Shown one piece after another: positions 17,515-25,597 of a DNA stretch of 32,903 nucleotides. Where the stretch lies: contig JANQFZ010000078.1 in the NCBI GenBank assembly GCA_028277605.1, forward strand, positions 1-32,903, read 5' to 3'. Origin of the DNA: Vallitaleaceae bacterium (GTDB taxonomy: Bacteria; Bacillota; Clostridia; Lachnospirales; Vallitaleaceae). Positions within the stretch are counted from its first letter, which is position 1, and each line of letters starts with the position of its first letter. The position numbers and the translations under genes are program-made. The notes beneath the pieces are model-generated. The model was given only the letters and a program-made list of their open reading frames with translations. It was not told the DNA's origin and ran no database searches.

Positions 17515-17679
17515 ATGAAGATGAACCGTATTATTTTATTGCTGATTACCATAGCTGGCATTCATACTGGAATCACTATTATTGGAAGATATAACGTCAC
17601 TAATATAGTATTCATATCTCCATTCTTTTATATATTGATTGCTGTGTTGTTAATAAGTTACAGCCATCTATTTAAGTAA
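17515..17679 (+). CDS. Small two-helix membrane protein (hypothetical)
   Basis: A 54-residue ORF beginning MKMNRIILLLITIAGIHTG and ending with VLLISYSHLFK. It has two hydrophobic segments (about 4-22 and 31-49) separated by a short polar stretch (GRYNVTN). The amino acid order and the following terminator (17704-17724) support a real gene, but the ribosome binding site is poor. It lies alone on the plus strand between two minus-strand genes. Function unknown. It could be the leftover of a longer gene. Confidence 0.4.
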   Translation: MKMNRIILLLITIAGIHTGITIIGRYNVTNIVFISPFFYILIAVLLISYSHLFK

Positions 17680-17703
17680 TATTATATTAAATGAGAGTAT
17701 TTT

Positions 17704-17724
17704 AAAGCCACCTTATGTGGCTTT
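17704..17724. terminator. Bidirectional terminator between the small ORF and recQ
   Basis: Perfect 8-bp inverted repeat AAAGCCAC / GTGGCTTT with a 5-base loop and T-rich sequence on the plus side. It lies 12 bases past the end of recQ (17737) and 25 bases past the small plus-strand ORF. Confidence 0.65.
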
Positions 17725-17736
17725 TATACTGGCTTT

Positions 17737-19869
17737 CTATACTGTCTCTATATGCTTAGCAATAACCGCTTTTATTGTAAAATAAGTTATTTCTTCTGGC
17801 AGCAGTTCCTTAATAGGTCTTAATCTGCCTTGAGTACTTACCTTCTCTATCGCCTCTAGAACAATCTCCTCTTGGTTCTTAGGAATAAATTGATCGATAT
17901 CAATACTTTTATCTTCTCTATAAGCTTTAATAATATGCTCTTCTACTGTTCGTTGTTTGATATTTCTTTTTTTAGAAACTGCATGAAGATCCTTTAATTC
18001 ATGATATAACTGAACAGTCAGCTTGTGACTTGGTTCTTTTTTTTCTTTTTTAACTTGGGTACTATGTAGTTGTGATAGTACTTTTACTGTTGATACCTCA
18101 ATATTATTGGTTTCTACGTAGTCTTGAACTGCTTTTAACATGGTTTCGCCGTATCTTTTATATTTGATTTCACCTACGCCCTTTATGTCTAATAATTGTG
18201 ACTTGTTCAATGGATATTTTTTAGTTATTTCCATAAGTGTAGCATCGCTAAAAATAACAAAAGGAGGTACATTTTCCTGTAAAGCATAAGAGCGTCTTAT
18301 ATCTCTTAGTTGTTCAAATAGTGTTGTATCCTCTTTCAGCGTTTCTTGTTTTAATACTTGTCTAAAAACCTTACTTTCACCTTTTAGTACTAACTTCGCC
18401 TTTTGGCTTAACACCAATATCGGATACTTATCTCCAACAATTTTTATAAATTGATCAGCCGCTAATATACTTATGATCTCTTTAATGTCATCAATACGAT
18501 AGTCCTTCATAATACCATAAGTAGTTAATCCCTTAAAAGGAAGACTCTGCTTAGATGCTGAACCCTTTAATACCTTTGCAACCAATGTTATACCAAATCT
18601 TTGGTTCATTCTTACTATACATGAAAATATCTTTTGTGCATCTATTGTGATATCCTCTTCCTCTAAAAACGCTTCACAGTTGGTACAGTTATGGCAGCTC
18701 TCATGTTGATAAACATCTCCAAAATATTCAAGGATATACGCTCTAAGACACTTTGTGGTATAGCAATAATCAATCATCTTTTGCAACTGAGCATACTTTA
18801 CTTTTTTTCTCTCTTCTGTTGAGTCATCCAATTCTTCAATAAAGTACTTTTGTAGCATAACATCTTGCTGGGCAAATAGTAACAGACATTCTCCCTTTTC
18901 ACCATCTCTCCCTGCCCTACCTGCTTCTTGATAATACGCCTCCATGCTTTGAGGCATATTATAATGAATAACATATCTCACATTGGATTTGTCAATTCCC
19001 ATGCCAAATGCATTAGTGGCAATCATGATAGGGATAGTATCGTAAATAAACGCTTCTTGATTCTTTTTTCTTTCATGTTCTGTTAATCCCGCATGATATT
19101 TACTCACTTTATAATCCATAGCCATAAGTGTTTGATAGAGCTTATCTACCTCTTTTCTCGTTGCACAATAGATAATACCCGATTTCTCTCGGTTTTGTTT
19201 TAGGTAATCTAGTACAAATTTTAATTTACCGCTATTTCTAACTACCATAAATTTTAAATTTTCCCTGTCAAAGCCTGTTACCATTACCTTCGGCTCTCTT
19301 AACCCAAGCAATTGTACGATATCCTGCTTAACCTGCTTAGTGGCTGTTGCTGTAAAAGCAGCTACCACTGGTCTGATTTTTAAGCCGTTGATAAAAGTTA
19401 CTATATTTTGGTAGCTGGGTCTGAAATCATGCCCCCATTGCGATACACAATGAGCTTCATCAATGGCTAACAACTGTATATCTAAATGTTGTATACCAGC
19501 GATAAACCCTTCATGTTCTAACCGTTCAGGTGCAACATAAATAAGCTTGTACTGCCCATTTTTTATAGCTTGCATGCGTTCATAATAGACTGAGGTAGAT
19601 ATAGAGCTATTGATATAGGTGGCTTGAATACCTAAGGTTCGTAAGCTATCCACTTGATCCTTCATTAAAGAAATTAAAGGAGATATAATCAAAGCGATTC
19701 CGTCAAGGCACATGGCAGGTATCTGATAACAAAGTGATTTACCACCGCCTGTAGGCATGATACCTATGGTATCCTTTTTATCTAATATATATTGGATAAT
19801 GGTTTCTTGTCCTTTTCTAAAAGTTGAGTATCCATAGTATTTTTTTAGAATTTCTCTTTCTTTACTCAT
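17737..19869 (-). CDS. recQ: ATP-dependent DNA helicase RecQ
   Basis: 3'-5' DNA helicase of 710 residues acting in recombination and replication fork repair. The order is Walker A at about 38-46 (MPTGGGKSL), the DEAH box at 137-140, SFTATAT-type motif III (FTATATKQV), a second helicase lobe with motif VI (EAGRAGRDGE), and the RQC zinc-binding cysteines (CLRAYILEYFGD and CHNCTNC). A winged helix follows, then an HRDC domain with LLDIKGVGEIKYKRYG, and an extra C-terminal helix-turn-helix-like region after about 615. I place the start at ATG 19869, with GAGG 8 bases upstream. The longer frame to 19914 would begin almost on top of the -10 element at 19917-19922, leaving no leader. A terminator follows 12 bases after the stop. 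Confidence 0.95.
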   Translation of the reverse strand: MSKEREILKKYYGYSTFRKGQETIIQYILDKKDTIGIMPTGGGKSLCYQIPAMCLDGIALIISPLISLMKDQVDSLRTLGIQATYINSSISTSVYYERMQAIKNGQYKLIYVAPERLEHEGFIAGIQHLDIQLLAIDEAHCVSQWGHDFRPSYQNIVTFINGLKIRPVVAAFTATATKQVKQDIVQLLGLREPKVMVTGFDRENLKFMVVRNSGKLKFVLDYLKQNREKSGIIYCATRKEVDKLYQTLMAMDYKVSKYHAGLTEHERKKNQEAFIYDTIPIMIATNAFGMGIDKSNVRYVIHYNMPQSMEAYYQEAGRAGRDGEKGECLLLFAQQDVMLQKYFIEELDDSTEERKKVKYAQLQKMIDYCYTTKCLRAYILEYFGDVYQHESCHNCTNCEAFLEEEDITIDAQKIFSCIVRMNQRFGITLVAKVLKGSASKQSLPFKGLTTYGIMKDYRIDDIKEIISILAADQFIKIVGDKYPILVLSQKAKLVLKGESKVFRQVLKQETLKEDTTLFEQLRDIRRSYALQENVPPFVIFSDATLMEITKKYPLNKSQLLDIKGVGEIKYKRYGETMLKAVQDYVETNNIEVSTVKVLSQLHSTQVKKEKKEPSHKLTVQLYHELKDLHAVSKKRNIKQRTVEEHIIKAYREDKSIDIDQFIPKNQEEIVLEAIEKVSTQGRLRPIKELLPEEITYFTIKAVIAKHIETV

Positions 19870-19916
19870 CTTCCGTTTCCTCATTAATTCTATATTTTTT
19901 TCTCTATTTACCATTT

Positions 19917-19922
19917 ATTATA
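19917..19922 (-). promoter_or_regulatory. Extended -10 element of recQ
   Basis: TATAAT preceded by TG one base upstream (extended -10) with only a weak -35. Its position decides that recQ starts at 19869 rather than 19914. Confidence 0.5.
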
Positions 19923-20112
19923 GCATACATTATTGGTTTTATATATATGGACTACATTTGCTTGATGTTCTAGTTATATTACCCTGTATTTTACCAGTAA
20001 AATGAATGTAACCAGAAAATTTAATATGCATAGTGGTATGGTCTTTTTCTTAGTAACTTTTTATATATTATAAGATAGATGGAATTTTATAAGAGAGGAT
20101 TGAGTAATTTAT

Positions 20113-20685
20113 ATGAATACATCATCAATATTATTGGTCGCTCTAGGACTTGCATTGGATTCTTTTACTGCCTCTCTGTTCTGTGGTCTTCAAGCCACTC
20201 ATATTAGGAAAACCGCAACTAAGGTAGGCATATTCTTCGGTTTTTTTCATGGTTATATGATTGCTTTAGGAGGAACTATTGGGCTTTCCTTTAGACCTAT
20301 TATAGCTCAAGTTGATTACATCATTGCTTTTATACTGCTCTTTGCAATTGGTTTAAACTATATTAAAGAATCAAAACGCAAAAATATTGTTCCTCACGGT
20401 ATAATATCTCTTAAAGTACTTCTTACGCTTTCTTTTGCTACAAGTATTGATGCACTTGCTGCAGGTATCACTATTACCGTCTTAGAAACCAACTTACTAT
20501 ACCCTATTATAGTTGTTTCATTAACTACTTTCATTCTTTCTTACCTTGGAGTTATCATGGCAGAACGATTCAATCATTACTTTAAACTTCATGATAAGAT
20601 AGGTATTATCGGTGGACTTATACTGATTGGTATGGGTATAAAAATTTTATTGGAGCATATGATTGATTTTAATTTACATATCTAG
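20113..20685 (+). CDS. mntP: MntP-family manganese efflux pump
   Basis: Membrane protein of 190 residues with six predicted helices arranged as two repeats. Each repeat has the charged motif expected of the family: ALGLALDSFTASLFCG in helix 1 and FATSIDALAAGI in helix 4. MntP exports Mn(II). The length matches the family (about 185-195). The first repeat has Leu-Asp-Ser where many MntP proteins have Met-Asp-Ala, so it may be a side branch. No manganese riboswitch (yybP-ykoY type) is visible upstream. The ribosome binding site AGAGGA is 13 bases from the ATG, a long spacing, but no other in-frame start exists. Its last 12 bases overlap the end of the convergent kinase gene. Confidence 0.82.
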   Translation: MNTSSILLVALGLALDSFTASLFCGLQATHIRKTATKVGIFFGFFHGYMIALGGTIGLSFRPIIAQVDYIIAFILLFAIGLNYIKESKRKNIVPHGIISLKVLLTLSFATSIDALAAGITITVLETNLLYPIIVVSLTTFILSYLGVIMAERFNHYFKLHDKIGIIGGLILIGMGIKILLEHMIDFNLHI

Positions 20686-22218
20686 TATTTTCTTTAATTT
20701 AATATACAAAGGTTTTAGATTTGCATAGATTTTATCGTATATCTGGCTGTATAGCTGTTGATATATAGCTACATTATCACTATTCGGAATAAACCTATCT
20801 TTTACATGTACCATATGATGAATGGCTTCTTCATATGTTTTAAAATCACCTCTAGCAACATATCCGATGATAGAAGCTCCCAATGCAGAGGTTTCATAGG
20901 TCTGTACTCTATAAATGATTTTATTAAATAGATCAGCGGTAATTTGACAAATCATATCGCTCTGAGAACCGCCTCCTGAGATCATCATTCTTTTTATGGA
21001 ATAGCCAGATTTTTTTTCTATTTTTTTCATACCATTATATAAGGCATAGCCAATTCCTTCTATGATAGCTCGATAGATATGGATTCTTATATGATTATCA
21101 CTGAAGCCAATTATGGATCCTTTCGCTTCACGGTTTTTTAATACAACCCCCCAATAAGGCTGCAAAACTAAGCCTTCACTACCAGGAGGTACTTCTTTTA
21201 ATCTCTGATTTAATAGTTCTTCTGGTGATATTCCTAAGTCTTTGGCTTGCTCCATTTCCTTCATTGCAAATTCTTTTTTAAACCATGTAATCATCCAAAA
21301 GCCTCTATAAATTTGAACCTCTGGATTATAAGTGTCTGGTATAACAGCTGGAAATGGTGGTATAAAGCGCATGAGTTCATAGTATTTTTTGGTTGTCGTC
21401 TGTACTGTAGCATGTGTCCCTAAAGAAATCGTTGCAGTTGATGGAGCAATACATCCGACACCTAAAGTTTCACATCCCTTATCAGAACCAGCTGCTATAA
21501 CTCTCAATCCTTCTCTTAAGCCTGTATCTGTTGCTGCTTGTTTGGTTATTGAACCAATGATTTCTCCCGACTTAACTAAATCGCACAGTTTAGTTCTTGG
21601 TATTTGAAATATTTGACGTTTGATTCCATTTGCACCTTCCCAACGAAACTTTTTATAATTAAAAGGGATATGACCAATCTGAGAAGCTAAACTATCTATG
21701 AACTTTCCAGTCAGCTTATAATTAAGATAAGTAGATAACAGAATGTATTTATATGTTTTTCTCCATAACTCAGGTTCATGCTCCATAATCCAATGAGCCT
21801 TACAATTTTTATTGAATTCTAAAACGGTTGAATACATTCCTGAACATAGAGCTGCTGTTTTTTGAGGAAGCTTGATTGGTCTATGGTTTTTAATTTTTCT
21901 TTCGTCTGAATATAGTATTGCTGGTCTTAATGGTTTTCCATTCTTATCTACAATGATACAAGTATCTCTCTGAGTTGTTAGAGCAATAGTATCAATAGCA
22001 TTAAATATTTGCCGTTTGCTTTCCTTCATTTTTAAACAGACTTGACATAAGGTATGATAATAAAAATCAGCCTCTTGCTCTTTCCAACCAGGTTGTTTGG
22101 AAAAGTAAGGTTTATCAAATACCTTTTTAACCTTAGCCAGCATTTGGCCTTCTTTATTAAACACTATAGCTCTTAAGCTTTGCGAACCACAATCCAATGC
22201 CAATACATATTGACCCAT
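20674..22218 (-). CDS. FGGY-family carbohydrate kinase
   Basis: Sugar or polyol kinase of 514 residues, the usual FGGY length. The N-terminal lobe opens with the phosphate-binding strand pair VLALDCGSQSLRAIVF. LTTQRDTCIIVDKNGKPLRPAILY follows the glycerol/xylulose kinase pattern. GSDKGCETLGVG carries the candidate catalytic Asp near 243. The C-terminal lobe has SGGGSQSDMICQITADLFN and ETSALGASIIGYVA, the ATP/adenosine motif. The substrate cannot be fixed from sequence; no sugar isomerase or transporter sits next to it. CGGAGGA precedes the ATG. It is a single-gene unit. Confidence 0.88.
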   Translation of the reverse strand: MGQYVLALDCGSQSLRAIVFNKEGQMLAKVKKVFDKPYFSKQPGWKEQEADFYYHTLCQVCLKMKESKRQIFNAIDTIALTTQRDTCIIVDKNGKPLRPAILYSDERKIKNHRPIKLPQKTAALCSGMYSTVLEFNKNCKAHWIMEHEPELWRKTYKYILLSTYLNYKLTGKFIDSLASQIGHIPFNYKKFRWEGANGIKRQIFQIPRTKLCDLVKSGEIIGSITKQAATDTGLREGLRVIAAGSDKGCETLGVGCIAPSTATISLGTHATVQTTTKKYYELMRFIPPFPAVIPDTYNPEVQIYRGFWMITWFKKEFAMKEMEQAKDLGISPEELLNQRLKEVPPGSEGLVLQPYWGVVLKNREAKGSIIGFSDNHIRIHIYRAIIEGIGYALYNGMKKIEKKSGYSIKRMMISGGGSQSDMICQITADLFNKIIYRVQTYETSALGASIIGYVARGDFKTYEEAIHHMVHVKDRFIPNSDNVAIYQQLYSQIYDKIYANLKPLYIKLKKILDM

Positions 22219-22339
22219 ATAGTTCCTCCGAAATTATGTAATTAAGATTTAAATGATAAGGTATTTCCTTCTTATAAACTATTATTTTAGTTCTACTATT
22301 TTGGAACCCTTATTATATAATTATATTCTAGCATGAAAC

Positions 22340-22369
22340 ATTATAGCCTAGCAGGTATATATAAAGCAA
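22340..22369 (-). promoter_or_regulatory. Probable promoter of the FGGY kinase
   Basis: TTGCTT at 22369-22364, an 18-base spacer and TATAAT at 22345-22340, leaving a leader of about 115 bases. Confidence 0.4.
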
Positions 22370-22502
22370 CAAAAATAGAAAAGGATAACTAATTCTAATA
22401 CATATTTTAAGATTTGTTTACTACAGTTTTCTACAAATAATTCATAACTCATATTATATAATACATACATGCATGTATTAAATAAGTTAAGGAGGAATGA
22501 AT

Positions 22503-22934
22503 ATGAAAAAATATTTAATGGCACTATGTGCTATTGTAATTATTTTTTCACAAGGAGGTACTGCTTTTGCTTTAAATAATAATACTATGAGTAGTGCTGA
22601 TGAAGTCACTATAATTAATTATGACCCTAAAGAAGTATCAGGCTATGTCGGTCCTGATGATTTAGTGGATTGGTATAAAATCAATCCATCAGTATGTGGT
22701 ATATGTAACTTTCAGATATATATGCCTACAAGTGATAGTTCTGTGGATTATACTTTTAGTTTATATAGTGAATCTGGAGAACTTATAGCTACAGGTATAA
22801 AAATTGGTGGAACCAATAAGTTATCATTATCACCATCTAATTATATTCGTAAGAGACCTTACTATGTAAAAGTGGAATTTAAAAGCGGATCACATGGGCT
22901 TTTTTACACACTAATTTTAGACCTAATCCATTGA
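22503..22934 (+). CDS. Small secreted protein, possibly PPC-like beta-sandwich
   Basis: Exported protein of 143 residues. The signal peptide reads MKKYLMALCAIVIIFSQGGTAFA with cleavage after Ala. The mature part is about 120 residues and beta-rich. SGYVGPDDLVDWYKINPSV, YTFSLYSESGELIATG and PYYVKVEFKSGSHGLFYTL follow the pattern of bacterial pre-peptidase C-terminal (PPC) domains, which often bind collagen or glycans as an appendage. Here the domain stands alone without an enzyme. The ATG at 22503 is 7 bases from GGAGG; the ATG at 22497 is too close to it. A palindrome ACATGCATGT lies just upstream at about 22466-22475 and could be a regulator site. Confidence 0.6.
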   Translation: MKKYLMALCAIVIIFSQGGTAFALNNNTMSSADEVTIINYDPKEVSGYVGPDDLVDWYKINPSVCGICNFQIYMPTSDSSVDYTFSLYSESGELIATGIKIGGTNKLSLSPSNYIRKRPYYVKVEFKSGSHGLFYTLILDLIH

Positions 22935-23037
22935 CCTAACCCTCCGATGAAAAAAGATTAATGTTTGCTATAAAAGAACATAAAATGTGAATGATTGATA
23001 TGTTGATTAGAGTCACTAGACCAGTACATAAACATCT

Positions 23038-23072
23038 AAAAAAAGGCTATATCTTTTTGATATTAGCCTTTT
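23038..23072 (-). terminator. Terminator of tRNA-Leu
   Basis: Stem AAAAGGCTATATC / GATA-TTAGCCTTTT with one bulged base, followed on the minus strand by a run of T. It begins about 20 bases after the tRNA 3' end. Confidence 0.75.
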
Positions 23073-23093
23073 AAAACGCCTTAAATACGTTAA

Positions 23094-23178
23094 TGCAGTT
23101 GGGGGGACTCGAACCCCCAAGTCCTTATCGGACACTAGATCCTTAGTCTAGCGCGTATGCCAATTCCGCCACAACTGC
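23094..23178 (-). tRNA. tRNA-Leu (anticodon AAG)
   Basis: 85-base class II tRNA. Acceptor GCAGTTG pairs with CAACTGC, the discriminator is A, and the CCA end is not encoded. The anticodon arm CTAGA-CTAAGGA-TCTAG gives anticodon AAG. The long variable arm (GTCC...GGAC) and GGGGG-TTCGAGT-CCCCC T arm fit tRNA-Leu. An A at position 34 is uncommon in bacterial tRNA-Leu and would need deamination to inosine to read more than CUU efficiently. Confidence 0.93.
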
Positions 23179-23241
23179 ATATTTACTGGATATGCGTCAG
23201 ATTATCTGTAAAAAAACTGAGCTACATTACCTCGTTTGAAG

Positions 23242-23270
23242 ATTATAGCACAGGACAATTTTTTTTTCAA
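23242..23270 (-). promoter_or_regulatory. Promoter of tRNA-Leu
   Basis: TTGAAA at 23270-23265, a 17-base spacer and TATAAT at 23247-23242, about 64 bases before the tRNA. Confidence 0.7.
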
Positions 23271-23462
23271 CCCTAAAATTAAAAAAACAATAAAAGTCTA
23301 TGTAGTCCTGTTGCTATAATATAATTGCAATCACTAAAGGTAATTCATAAGAACAAGTAAGAGGTACAAAAATGGTATCCCTTAGTATCAACGTGGACGA
23401 GCATTGAATAGAATGTATTAGAATAAAATATATTGCTTAAAATGCAAAGGTCGATGTGAAAA

Positions 23463-24211
23463 ATGAATAATGATACAAAAAAAAATAATATTACCATAGA
23501 ACAAGTAAATTGCAATAGCCAGCAGATAGGAGCATGTTCTGAAGCTGAAGGATACAGCACAAAATCTATCGGGGATTGTTCTCATGCCGAAGGGTGCTGT
23601 ACGAAATCTATAGGAAATTGCTCTCACGCAGAAGGATGTTGTACGAAGGCAGAAGGACAATGTTCACACTCAGAAGGCACAAGAATAAAAATTAATGGAT
23701 CTTTTACTGATACAAAGTCTATTGGGAAAGGAGCGCATATCATGGGGCAATTTGGAGATGCCTGTTAGATTATGCTGAGATGTTTGAAACAAATGATGGA
23801 AAAGCTATAGATGTAGGTTATTTTGTTACATTTGCTGATGAAACAGGAAAAATAAGAAAAGCAAACGATGGAGATGATTATATTTTAGGTGTTACTAGTG
23901 CTACCCCAGCAGTATTAGCAGGTTCTGCAGATTATACTTGGCAAAATAGGTACATAAGAGATAAATGGGGGCGAATACAATATGAAACTGTAACCATCCC
24001 AGAAGTTACTGATGAAGATGGAAGAGTTATAACCTTAGAACATAAGATGAAAAGACCAGTACTAAATCCTAGCTACAATTGCAAACAATGCTATACTTCA
24101 AGAATCCAAAGACCTGAATGGGTGGCAGTTGGATTAGTAGGGCAAGTCCTTGTCAGAGATGATGGTACATGTAAGGGTATGTGTTATTGTAGACCCAATA
24201 AAGATGTATAG
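23463..24211 (+). pseudogene. SHAEG-repeat protein with peptidase G2 domain, split by a frameshift
   Basis: Two frames form one gene of about 248 codons. 23463-23768 (101 residues) has four 14-residue repeats (CSHAEGCCTKSIGN type) of the YadA-head-like beta-roll. The second frame (open from before 23768 to 24211) begins DYAEMFETNDGK and continues VGYFVTFADETGKIRKANDG, DDYILGVTSATPAVLAGSAD, ending in a Cys-rich tail (CKQC, CKGMCYC). That is the peptidase G2 domain, a self-cleaving chaperone domain known from phage neck appendage proteins. Normally SHAEG repeats run straight into ...DYAEMFE. Here TGT-TAG stops the first frame at 23766, and adding one T would restore TGT-TTA-GAT-TAT. No slippery heptamer is present, so programmed frameshifting is unlikely. 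The gene lies between two tRNA genes on the opposite strand. No other phage genes are nearby. Confidence 0.75.
23535..23702 (+). repeat. Four 42-bp tandem repeats encoding SHAEG units
   Basis: Four consecutive 14-codon units, each starting with Cys and carrying (S/H)xEG: CSEAEGYSTKSIGD, CSHAEGCCTKSIGN, CSHAEGCCTKAEGQ, CSHSEGTRIKINGS. The second and third are nearly identical. Confidence 0.85.
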
Positions 24212-24498
24212 CAACAACCGCTTCCAATGGGTATAGGGTAATTAAACGAACGGATGAGGATCAGATATTAATATTAATTTATATCTGTAATAAAACATAA
24301 GAAATGCTTAACCGAGATATGTTTCACTGTGAAATAAAAAAAGTTTGCCTTGAAACATTCAAATACTATGTCTAATCAAACCTTTTATATTTAGAACAAC
24401 TATTTCATGACAAAATCCATTAATATAGGGCAAGCTCTATTCATTGATCCAATAAGTTCGCCAAAAGTGTTCAAAAATAAAATCTAGTAATAATACAG

Positions 24499-24570
<72 letters not shown>

Positions 24571-24582
24571 ATAACAAGTGAA

Positions 24583-24611
24583 ATTTTATATTATTTTTTA
24601 CTAAATGTCAA
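24583..24611 (-). promoter_or_regulatory. Promoter of tRNA-Asn
   Basis: TTGACA at 24611-24606, a 17-base spacer and TAAAAT at 24588-24583, just ahead of the tRNA 5' end at 24570. Confidence 0.7.
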
Positions 24612-24737
24612 GTAAAAAGCAAAAAAACTTTGTTCCAAATTAACATTACAGGTCAAATCGTGCTACTAAATAAAATGTAAAACAATAGGTCAGCAACTTC
24701 CAAAACTCTCTATTTAGCTATTTAAGTAATGCAGTAA

Positions 24738-25451
24738 TTAAACGATCTTAACCTTAATAATCCCATCTTTTTTACATAAATCTTGGATAATACTTGTATC
24801 TTTAATATGTATAGGAAACTCAACGGTATAGATTGTTTTACTATTGGCTTTACTTTTGACGGATGAATCATTATTTTTTTGTTCTAAAAATCTTATGTTA
24901 CTAACTCTGATATTTTTTGCAAGAAAGTACTTTTGTAATTCTTGAATAAAATCTGTATCATCCAAATACTCTATTTCAAGATTCATTTTGTTGGAACGCG
25001 TAATTAATTTTTCTTCAACTTTTTTAAGAATAACAAGTGCAATAAAAACACCCATTGTTGAAACTATACTAATAAAATACATCCCTAATCCTATAGCTAA
25101 ACCTATACATGCAACTACCCAAAGAGATGCAGCCGTCGTTAAACCTTTGACTAACCCTTTTTCTCTGATAATAGTTCCTGCTCCAAGAAAACCAACACCA
25201 GTAATAACTTGTGCACCTAATCGACCAATATCAACATTTAGAGATTCTTCAAGCACTGGATTTTTCAAAATCAAGGCTATGGTTTCCTGTGTCATTTCAA
25301 TCTGAATAATTGAAACAATGGCAGAGCCTACACACACTAAAATATGAGTCCTAAAACCAGCAGGTCTATTATTATACGATCGCTCATACCCAATTAGTCC
25401 ACCTACAGCTACTGCAAGTATTAACCTTATAACTACTTCATATTGTTCCAT
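24738..25451 (-). CDS. MgtC/SapB-family membrane protein
   Basis: Membrane protein of 237 residues. The N-terminal half (about 5-145) has four to five helices with the family signatures GGLIGYERSYNNRPAGFRTH, LGAQVITGVGFLGAGTI and GLTTAASLWVVACIGLAIG. The C-terminal half (about 150-237) is a soluble ACT-like domain. MgtC proteins help cells grow in low magnesium; many Gram-positive relatives have no tested role. The ribosome binding site AAAGGA precedes the ATG. No magnesium riboswitch is visible upstream. It stands alone after the trehalose locus. Confidence 0.88.
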   Translation of the reverse strand: MEQYEVVIRLILAVAVGGLIGYERSYNNRPAGFRTHILVCVGSAIVSIIQIEMTQETIALILKNPVLEESLNVDIGRLGAQVITGVGFLGAGTIIREKGLVKGLTTAASLWVVACIGLAIGLGMYFISIVSTMGVFIALVILKKVEEKLITRSNKMNLEIEYLDDTDFIQELQKYFLAKNIRVSNIRFLEQKNNDSSVKSKANSKTIYTVEFPIHIKDTSIIQDLCKKDGIIKVKIV

Positions 25452-25522
25452 TATCTTTTCCTTTCAATTCAAGTTAGAAGTACTTCTATGTAATTAATGT
25501 GCAAAATTTTATTACTTTTAAA

Positions 25523-25568
25523 AAGTAATAATAGATCATATTAATAAGTATATAACCTATTATTACTT
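25523..25568 (-). terminator. Terminator at the end of the trehalose operon
   Basis: Perfect 12-bp inverted repeat AAGTAATAATAG / CTATTATTACTT with a 22-base loop, followed on the minus strand by TTTTTAAAA. A second palindrome (ATTACTTTT / AAAAGTAAT) overlaps its end as an alternative fold. Confidence 0.5.
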
Positions 25569-25597
25569 ATTCATACTAATAACTATTATCTATACGT

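Noticed and set aside
19923..20112. Manganese riboswitch upstream of mntP
   Set aside because: The conserved yybP-ykoY loops are not visible in this short AT-rich leader.
23760..23785. Programmed -1 frameshift joining SHAEG repeats to the G2 domain
   Set aside because: There is no X-XXY-YYZ slippery heptamer and no strong downstream stem; a lost T explains it better.
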